Below, piece after piece: positions 6,667-10,868 of a DNA stretch of 10,868 nucleotides; position 1 is the first letter of the stretch; each line of letters opens with the position of its first letter. A program made the translations under genes and the position numbers. Source of the DNA: Bacillota bacterium (GTDB lineage: Bacteria; Bacillota; Clostridia; Peptostreptococcales; Anaerovoracaceae); contig JAUNRL010000027.1 in assembly GCA_030535715.1 (NCBI GenBank), positions 1-10,868 on the forward strand. Reading direction: 5' to 3'. The notes beneath the pieces are model-generated. The model ran no database searches and was not told the DNA's origin. It saw only the letters and a program-made list of their open reading frames with translations.

Positions 6667-6708
6667 AACCACAAATCTGATTGTACTACATCTTGTGGTT
6701 TTTGCCAA
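6667..6708 (-). promoter_or_regulatory. nrdR promoter with overlapping candidate NrdR operator
   Basis: On the minus strand TTGGCA (6703-6708), 17 bp and TACAAT (6680-6685) form a good sigma-A promoter. In the spacer lies CACAAGATGTAG (6686-6697). Its complement CTACATCTTGTG fits 10 of 12 core positions of the NrdR box consensus as I recall it (CwAtATaTwGtg). An 8-bp inverted repeat AACCACAA/TTGTGGTT (6667-6674, 6693-6700) brackets the -10. A much weaker second box-like stretch (CCACAATTTTCC) is centred about 30 bp downstream, close to the usual box spacing. Confidence 0.6.
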
Positions 6709-6709
6709 G

Positions 6710-6742
6710 AAAAAACTGCCGCACGGATATTCCGTACGACAG
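6710..6742 (-). terminator. Intrinsic terminator of the AGCS symporter gene
   Basis: On the minus strand CTGTCGTACGGA and TCCGTGCGGCAG form a 12-bp stem (two G-U pairs) with a 3-nt loop, followed by six T (6710-6715). It lies about 80 nt after the symporter stop and just upstream of the nrdR promoter. Confidence 0.9.
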
Positions 6743-6780
6743 TCCCGGTTTTCTGTTTCCGCGGGATGTTCCCACATACG

Positions 6781-6804
6781 GGATTGCCTTTGCCAAGGCA
6801 ATCC
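6781..6804 (-). repeat. 10-bp perfect hairpin in the symporter 3' UTR
   Basis: GGATTGCCTT (6781-6790) and AAGGCAATCC (6795-6804) form a perfect 10-bp stem with a 4-nt loop. It lies between the symporter stop and its terminator, with no T-run of its own on the minus strand. It may block 3' exonucleases. Confidence 0.6.
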
Positions 6805-6822
6805 TTTGCCCGACGGGCTTCC

Positions 6823-8316
6823 TCAGTTCCGGATGTGGAAGCTCAGATTCTCCTGATATTCGCCGGAATCCAGTCTCCGGAAGAAGTCCTTGGTTTCCAT
6901 GGCGATGATGCCGCTGAGTACAACCAGTGCGACCAGGTTCGGCGCTGCCATCAGCGCGTTGAAAATATCCGCGATGGTCCATACCTGACTCAGGGTCAGG
7001 AAGGGGCCGATCAGAACCGCGAAGATGTATACCCATCGATAGAACTGGATGGCTGCCTTGTTGCCGTTGGTCAGATAATCGAAGCAGCGCTCCGCGTAGT
7101 AGTCCCATCCGAGGATGGTGGTGAAAGCGAAGAATGCCAGCGCCGTCATGACGACGAATGCGCCTGCGGACTGGGACCAGGGCAGGCCCATTCCGAAGGC
7201 CAACTGGGTCAGCGCTGCACCGTCAACTACCGCGTCTCCGCCTTCTAGGATGCCGCCGGCGATGTTCATCTGATTTGCCGTCTCCCATGCGCCGGAGACC
7301 ATGATGGTCAGGCCGGTCATCGTGCAGATGCAAATGGTATCGATGAAGGTACCAGTCATGGTGACCAGACCCTGACGGACGCACTCATGCGTCTGCGCGG
7401 CAGCCGCCGCGATAGGCGCAGAACCCAGGCCCGCTTCGTTGGAGAAGATGCCCCGGGCAACGCCCTTCTGCAGAGCGATGAACATGGTGCCGACCACGCC
7501 GCCGGTAATCGCCGACGGACTGAAGGCCGCCTTGACGATCATACCGATAGCCCACGGGATGTCCGCAATGTGATAAATGATGATGCAAAGGCAGACGATG
7601 ACGTAAGCGATCGCCATGAAGGGAACGACCACCGTCGTAACCGAAGCGATTCTCTTGATGCCGCCGATGATAACCAGCGCCGCCAGCGCCGCAACCACGA
7701 TGGCCGTGATCACAACCGCAATGGAGTGGTCTCCGCCAAGAATATGCACCAGATGCTCTTCGTTGGGGTCAAAGAAGGATTTCGCCGCATTCGCGATACC
7801 GTTGACCTGGGTGATGGTTCCGATACCCAGGGCTCCGGCCAGCGCGCCGAACAGAGCGAACAGCTTGCCCAGCCATCTCCAGTTGTGACCGGTTCTTTCC
7901 TTCATGCCCTTTTCAATGTAGTAGAAAGGGCCGCCCAGATAGGAACCATCTTCCTTTTTGATTCTATACTTGATGGCCAGCAGGCCTTCCGCGTACTTGG
8001 TCGCCATACCGAAACAGGCCGCGATGATCATCCAGAACAGCGCGCCCGGGCCGCCGGCAACGACCGCCGTCGCTACGCCGACGATGTTTCCGGTACCGAT
8101 GGTCGCAGACAGCGCCGTAGCCAGCGCGCCGAAACTGGTAACCTCACCGGATCCTCCTTCTTCGTTGTGAACCATGTACTTCAGTGCTTTACCCAGCTTT
8201 CTGAACTGGAGAACCTTCAGCCTGCAGGTCAGCAGGATTCCGGTACCCATGATGAGAACGATCAGAGGAATTCCCCATACGATCCCATCGACTGTGTCGA
8301 GAAATTGTGTGACCAT
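6823..8316 (-). CDS. Sodium:alanine/glycine symporter (AGCS family)
   Basis: A 497-residue polytopic inner-membrane carrier, normal for the AGCS family, which imports alanine or glycine with Na+. The family signature GGPGALFWMIIAACFGMATKYAE begins at residue 88 (GGPGALFWM, 88-96) and ends KYAE (107-110). The N-terminal TATIGTGNIVGVATAV-like segment (about 70-86), the LGGPFYYIEKGM block (127-138) and the QKGVARGIFSNEAGLGSAP block are also family hallmarks. About eleven hydrophobic helices can be read. AAGGAGAG lies a few nt upstream of the ATG. The leader carries a glycine riboswitch, so glycine is probably a substrate, though alanine transport is not excluded. It is a single-gene unit with its own promoter and terminator. 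Confidence 0.95.
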   Translation of the reverse strand: MVTQFLDTVDGIVWGIPLIVLIMGTGILLTCRLKVLQFRKLGKALKYMVHNEEGGSGEVTSFGALATALSATIGTGNIVGVATAVVAGGPGALFWMIIAACFGMATKYAEGLLAIKYRIKKEDGSYLGGPFYYIEKGMKERTGHNWRWLGKLFALFGALAGALGIGTITQVNGIANAAKSFFDPNEEHLVHILGGDHSIAVVITAIVVAALAALVIIGGIKRIASVTTVVVPFMAIAYVIVCLCIIIYHIADIPWAIGMIVKAAFSPSAITGGVVGTMFIALQKGVARGIFSNEAGLGSAPIAAAAAQTHECVRQGLVTMTGTFIDTICICTMTGLTIMVSGAWETANQMNIAGGILEGGDAVVDGAALTQLAFGMGLPWSQSAGAFVVMTALAFFAFTTILGWDYYAERCFDYLTNGNKAAIQFYRWVYIFAVLIGPFLTLSQVWTIADIFNALMAAPNLVALVVLSGIIAMETKDFFRRLDSGEYQENLSFHIRN

Positions 8317-8360
8317 TTTGAATCTCTCCTTTTCCTGATAAAAATGATACTAATGACGTA

Positions 8361-8404
8361 AAATAAAAACGAAAAAGCCGATCACATGGTAATGAACGAC
8401 TTCC
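8361..8404 (-). terminator. Riboswitch expression-platform terminator
   Basis: On the minus strand GGAAGTCG pairs with CGGCTTTT; after one T-T mismatch TCA pairs with TGA around an 8-nt loop. A T-rich run (8361-8372) follows. It lies between the glycine aptamer and the symporter ATG. The 3' strand of aptamer helix P1 (AGAGC, 8434-8438) can also pair with GCTCT (8407-8411), immediately before this hairpin, giving a plausible switching element. Whether glycine turns the gene on or off cannot be decided from sequence. Confidence 0.62.
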
Positions 8405-8432
8405 GGAGAGCATACAAATCGAAAAAATCATT

Positions 8433-8538
8433 CGCTCTGTCCTTTTGCCTGAGAGATTACCGCTGACTGTTCTCATCTCAGCTCTGCCAGCCTGCAGCGT
8501 ACACCTTCGGCGCCCGGCGATCCGGAACTCTCCAGAGA
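8433..8538 (-). promoter_or_regulatory. Glycine riboswitch, single aptamer
   Basis: The minus-strand leader of the symporter contains the conserved glycine aptamer (gcvT motif). CTCTGGAGAG (about 8528-8537) opens it, GCCGAAGG (8504-8511) forms the central conserved core, and CTCTCAGGCAAAAGGACAG (8437-8455) is the near-invariant 3' part. Only one aptamer is present: no second core follows before the ATG. Singlet glycine riboswitches in front of AGCS symporters are known; that of Streptococcus pyogenes is reported, as I recall, to switch its gene off. A hairpin lies directly 5' of the aptamer. Confidence 0.95.
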
Positions 8539-8590
8539 AAATTTATATCCTCATCCATACAAAAGCTGTGCAGATGACGAGTATAAATTT
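8539..8590 (-). repeat. Leader hairpin immediately 5' of the glycine aptamer
   Basis: AAATTTATA (8539-8547) and TATAAATTT (8582-8590) pair perfectly over 9 bp. TCATC (8551-8555) and GATGA (8573-8577) extend the stem around a 17-nt loop. It ends exactly where the aptamer begins and starts a few nt after the predicted transcription start. This position fits the ghost aptamer described for some singlet glycine riboswitches. Confidence 0.6.
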
Positions 8591-8603
8591 ACATTTGTAT
8601 ATT

Positions 8604-8609
8604 ATCATA
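8604..8609 (-). promoter_or_regulatory. Candidate -10 of the symporter/riboswitch promoter
   Basis: TATGAT on the minus strand lies about 15 bp upstream of the leader hairpin and inside the tail of the transposase remnant. No good -35 is found at 16-18 bp; TTGAAA (8622-8627) is too close for it, but is 19 bp from an alternative TATACA (8597-8602). One of the two is probably used. Confidence 0.4.
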
Positions 8610-8649
8610 CCGCACAGACAGTTTCAACGAATTTGTTGCATTTGTTTGT

Positions 8650-9098
8650 GTCAAGTAATCGTTGGCAAATCTCTTTTTTCTCCAAGATGACTGCTTCTGA
8701 CTGCCTCGGCGGTGCAGACAGCTGTAGGGCGTGTGCCGCCGATTGGCGGTTCTCGAGAGTCCCAGGACGATCAGAAATTTCACGCTCGCTGATGGATGTG
8801 CTTCCGGGATTTCGATTCTACGATTATCGCAGCGAGTGAGTTTATCCTTTTGTTTGCTCAGATATCTCTGGGCCTTGATCTCTCGATCATCACTTTCATC
8901 ATTTGTCGCAACACTGTCTGCATAGATCTGTATGTGTTCGATCAGATCTTCTATCTTTTCCTCTTTCAGAAGATCCGTGAGAATTCTCTGACAACCTTCG
9001 TCTGCTATCTTTCCCTATATCTCCTTTACCACGTGATACCTATCGAACTGTTCTATGGCTTCAGGATCATAGCGATGGCAATAGTTGTGCGAATATTC
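8650..9098 (-). pseudogene. Decayed ISLre2/UPF0236-type transposase, C-terminal remnant
   Basis: Read on the minus strand, the frame through 9089 gives YDPEAIEQFDRYHVVKEI, then a TAG stop (9015-9017), then continues for over 60 codons with KIADEGCQRILTDLLKEEKI, IEHIQIYADSVATNDE and RIEIPEAHP. From memory these match the central and C-terminal part of UPF0236/ISLre2 transposases (D-R-[YF]-H motif, YADSV segment, I-P-E-A-P block). Past about 8790 the similarity continues only in shifted frames (for example ENRQS), so there are frameshifts as well as the nonsense codon. The N-terminal half and the element's ends are missing. No function is expected. Edges are approximate. It fills most of the gap between the symporter leader and tRNA-Val; nothing else is seen there. 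Confidence 0.65.
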
Positions 9099-9122
9099 CT
9101 AAATTGTTTTTTGGTTTTTTCA

Positions 9123-9151
9123 TTGCTACACCCGCCCCTTCGTGGTATACT
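9123..9151 (+). promoter_or_regulatory. tRNA-Val promoter
   Basis: TTGCTA (9123-9128), a 17-bp spacer ending in TGG, and TATACT (9146-9151) form a sigma-A promoter with extended -10, about 32 bp before the tRNA. A small hairpin TCTGC-aaaa-GCAGA (9162-9175) lies in the leader. Confidence 0.75.
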
Positions 9152-9183
9152 GTTGTCACCGTCTGCAAAAGCAGATCTTTCGT

Positions 9184-9259
9184 GTTCCGTTAGCTCAGCT
9201 GGGAGAGCGATTGGGTCACAACCAATAGGTCGGCGGTTCGAGCCCGTCACGGAACACCA
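9184..9259 (+). tRNA. tRNA-Val (anticodon CAC)
   Basis: A full cloverleaf of 76 nt with encoded CCA. The acceptor GTTCCGT (9184-9190) pairs with ACGGAAC (9249-9255). The D arm is GCTC/GAGC with GG in the loop. The anticodon stem ATTGG/CCAAT encloses GTCACAA, giving T33 and anticodon CAC, which reads GUG valine codons. The T arm GGCGG/CCGTC encloses TTCGAGC. Position 32 is G, which is unusual. Confidence 0.92.
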
Positions 9260-9266
9260 GAACCAA

Positions 9267-9301
9267 ACGTCCCCGAAGCACGCCGCTTCAGGGATGTTTT
9301 T
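9267..9301 (+). terminator. Terminator between tRNA-Val and arcA
   Basis: ACGTCCC-C-GAAGC (9267-9279) pairs with GCTTC-A-GGGATGT (9285-9297) through one C-A mismatch and one G-U pair, then a T-run follows on the plus strand. It ends tRNA-Val. An A-rich 5' flank gives some T's on the minus strand too, so it may also serve arcA, whose stop is 24 nt away. Confidence 0.8.
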
Positions 9302-9324
9302 CGTTTCAGCCGATTATTCCGGTT

Positions 9325-10545
9325 CTACAGATCGTCCCGGTTCACCGCGCAGCTCATGCAGCCCGGGCCGCCCCGTCCTCTGGACAGCTCGGCGCTGGGA
9401 ATGGTGATAACCTCCAGCCCATTGCTCTCCAGCACGCTGTTGGTGATGTAGTTCCGGTCGTAGGTGATGATCTTTCCCGGCTCGATGCACAGGGTATTGG
9501 TTCCGTCGTTCCACTGCTCCCGCTGGGCCGCCATGGAATCATTGCCGCCCACATGGATCAGCTTGACCGCCGGCACACCGAGGATCTTTTTCAGCATATC
9601 CGCCATGGCATCGGTGATCGTGTTGAACTCGGTCTCTCCGTCCCTCGTCAGATGGATCTCGTAGATGCCCACCGCATCCAGAATCTCACTATGGATGGTG
9701 AACTTGTCATAATCGATCATGGTGAAGACCGTATCCAGATGCATGAATGCCCGTCGCTTGGGAATATCAAAGACGATGATGCGCCGGAATCCGGACTCGC
9801 CCAGAAGTCTTTTGGCCAGGGCCTGGATGCCCAGCGCCGTGGTTCTCTGACTGAGGCCGATGATCAGCGTCTCCCTGTTCAGGATCATGATGTCGCCGCC
9901 CTCCAGAGATTCCGGCCCACCAAATTCATACCACAGGGGCGTTCCCTCCGACACGACATCCCGGTTATACAGATGGATGTATTTCATCAGCAGGGATTCT
10001 CTGCGGCGGTTTTTCGTCCGCATGTGATTGACGCAGATGCCACCGCCGATACACGCAGCCGGATCCTTGGAAAAATACAGGTTCGGCATGGGAGTCATAT
10101 AGTAAAGACTGGACGCATAGACGTAATCCGCCAGCGTCTCCTTGACCTTTCGGTTCACATCGGACTTTTTTACGCCGGCAATGACCGTCTCCACCAGCTG
10201 CTTCGGTTCCATCTCCGACAGATACTCGGTCAGGATCTCGCGGATCTCTTCCGACTTGATCTCACTGCTCTCCAGGAAATCCTGAACAAACGTCGCTTTG
10301 ACCTCCGGGGCGGCAATTGCCTTTGCCGTTTCATCGACATAGAAGAGAACCTCTACGCCGTTTTCCTCCAGCACCTGTACATATCGGTCGTGTTCCTTCT
10401 GAGCCGACTTCAGATACGGGATATCATCAAAAAGCATGGATTCGAGATTGTCCGGCACGATGCCTTCCACCGCCCGATCGATCCGATGCATCAGCACACG
10501 GTTCAGTTTCCCGATGTCAGAATAATTGTGGACGCCTATACTCAT
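9325..10545 (-). CDS. arcA: Arginine deiminase
   Basis: A 406-residue cytoplasmic enzyme that hydrolyses L-arginine to citrulline and ammonia, the first step of the ADI pathway that yields ATP and raises pH. Catalytic positions can be read in order: FDDIPYLKSAQKEHD (39-53), NLYFSKDP with D161, LEGGD with E215, MHLDTVF with H269 and D271, and the C-terminal nucleophile C396 in SRGRGGPGCMSC. Length is normal. Two departures: SKDP where TRDP is usual, and MSCAVNRDDL where MSMPLVRED is usual, which puts an extra cysteine (C399) beside the nucleophile. The start is supported by CAAGGAGGTG about 6 nt upstream. It is a single-gene unit here: no arcB, arcC or arcD lies in the window. A palindrome overlaps its -35 region. 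Confidence 0.97.
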   Translation of the reverse strand: MSIGVHNYSDIGKLNRVLMHRIDRAVEGIVPDNLESMLFDDIPYLKSAQKEHDRYVQVLEENGVEVLFYVDETAKAIAAPEVKATFVQDFLESSEIKSEEIREILTEYLSEMEPKQLVETVIAGVKKSDVNRKVKETLADYVYASSLYYMTPMPNLYFSKDPAACIGGGICVNHMRTKNRRRESLLMKYIHLYNRDVVSEGTPLWYEFGGPESLEGGDIMILNRETLIIGLSQRTTALGIQALAKRLLGESGFRRIIVFDIPKRRAFMHLDTVFTMIDYDKFTIHSEILDAVGIYEIHLTRDGETEFNTITDAMADMLKKILGVPAVKLIHVGGNDSMAAQREQWNDGTNTLCIEPGKIITYDRNYITNSVLESNGLEVITIPSAELSRGRGGPGCMSCAVNRDDL

Positions 10546-10604
10546 TCACGCACCTCCTTGTTGGCTTGAGCCGATCATAAAAACCGACCCGGTATACTGC
10601 CATT

Positions 10605-10613
10605 ATCATACCA
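10605..10613 (-). promoter_or_regulatory. Candidate arcA promoter, extended -10
   Basis: TGGTATGAT on the minus strand is the same extended -10 as that of radC. The -35 at 17 bp (GAATAA) is poor and overlaps a 13-bp palindrome. The start would be about 55 nt before the arcA ATG. Confidence 0.55.
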
Positions 10614-10628
10614 CAGGCCGGCTGTGTT

Positions 10629-10641
10629 TATTCAGTGAATA
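10629..10641. repeat. 13-bp palindrome at the arcA -35 position
   Basis: TATTCAGTGAATA is perfectly symmetric around its central G (10635) and overlaps the predicted -35 of arcA. It could be an operator. It contains ArgR-like TGAAT/ATTCA half-sites but in the reverse order to a standard ARG box, so the regulator cannot be named. Confidence 0.45.
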
Positions 10642-10742
10642 TCTATACGTTTTTATGCAAACGCAACGCCGTCTTTGCCGAAATCATTCCCGGGCAGCAG
10701 CAAAAAATTTGACAGCTTTTTTCGGATTCTTTCAAAAAACGG

Positions 10743-10771
10743 TTGAAATGACCCCCCTGCTCATGTATACT
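10743..10771 (+). promoter_or_regulatory. tRNA-Lys promoter
   Basis: TTGAAA (10743-10748), a 17-bp spacer and TATACT (10766-10771) form a good sigma-A promoter 22 bp before the tRNA. Confidence 0.8.
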
Positions 10772-10793
10772 ACTTCTCGCAGATAGCAATCGG

Positions 10794-10868
10794 GCACCAT
10801 TAGCTCAGCTGGAAGAGCACCTGACTCTTAATCAGGGTGTCCAGGGTTCGAGCCCCTGATGGTGTACC
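10794..10868 (+). tRNA. tRNA-Lys (anticodon CTT), last base cut by the window edge
   Basis: The acceptor GCACCAT (10794-10800) pairs with ATGGTGT (10859-10865), with one G-U at the end, then discriminator A and CC. The final A lies outside the window. The anticodon stem CCTGA/TCAGG encloses CTCTTAA, giving anticodon CTT for AAG lysine codons. The T arm CAGGG/CCCTG encloses TTCGAGC. The D loop AGCTGGAA is standard. Confidence 0.95.

Noticed and set aside
7387..8361. Long plus-strand open frame (324 codons) opposite the symporter gene
   Set aside because: Its D/R/H-rich composition mirrors the hydrophobic transporter codons on the other strand; no real protein features.
8796..9407. Plus-strand open frame (203 codons) from the transposase remnant into the arcA end
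   Set aside because: It reads through tRNA-Val and its terminator, which rules out a normal gene.
9553..10569. Long plus-strand open frame (338 codons) opposite arcA
   Set aside because: Fully antisense to arginine deiminase with all catalytic motifs intact; no independent evidence.
10709..10714. Perfect TTGACA upstream of tRNA-Lys
   Set aside because: No -10 element is found 16-18 bp downstream; TTGAAA-N17-TATACT at 10743-10771 explains the promoter.
1..10868. CRISPR arrays, toxin-antitoxin pairs, phage genes or a new defence system
   Set aside because: No regularly spaced repeats and no such protein families are seen; apart from one dead transposase the genes are ordinary chromosomal ones.

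Overview
The window looks like chromosomal DNA of a low-oxygen Firmicute, most likely class Clostridia. The evidence is a LytS-type sensor kinase with a SARP-like response regulator, an Rrf2 regulator with IscR-like cysteines, a glycine riboswitch in front of an AGCS-family symporter, an arginine deiminase, strong GGAGG ribosome sites and moderately GC-rich DNA. The genus cannot be fixed from sequence alone; Anaerovoracaceae-like organisms are my guess. All protein genes are on the minus strand, so they are transcribed right to left. The two tRNA genes are on the plus strand.

Right to left. 10794-10868: tRNA-Lys(CTT), with its last base cut by the window edge and its own promoter. 9325-10545: arcA (arginine deiminase), diverging from the tRNA-Lys. 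9184-9259: tRNA-Val(CAC) with promoter and terminator, convergent with arcA. 8650-9098: decayed remnant of an ISLre2/UPF0236-type transposase. 8361-8609: promoter, leader hairpin, single-aptamer glycine riboswitch and intrinsic terminator, all controlling the Na+:alanine/glycine symporter at 6823-8316. 5479-6619: the nrdR-cmk operon (ribonucleotide reductase repressor and CMP kinase), with a promoter that overlaps a likely NrdR box and with a terminator. 4553-5233: radC with its own promoter, then a strong terminator. 1597-4245: a two-component operon (response regulator, then 7TM sensor kinase). 988-1398: an Rrf2 regulator. 105-839: a MinD-type ATPase without the usual C-terminal membrane helix.

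Functionally this is mostly housekeeping (nucleotide supply, repair, tRNA, division-type ATPase) mixed with amino-acid use (arginine deiminase, glycine/alanine uptake) and two sensory systems of unknown input. I do not see an obviously new multi-gene system. The points most worth checking are regulatory: 11-bp phased repeats on both sides of the two-component operon, the 5' hairpin of the glycine riboswitch (a possible ghost aptamer), and a probable NrdR autoregulatory site.
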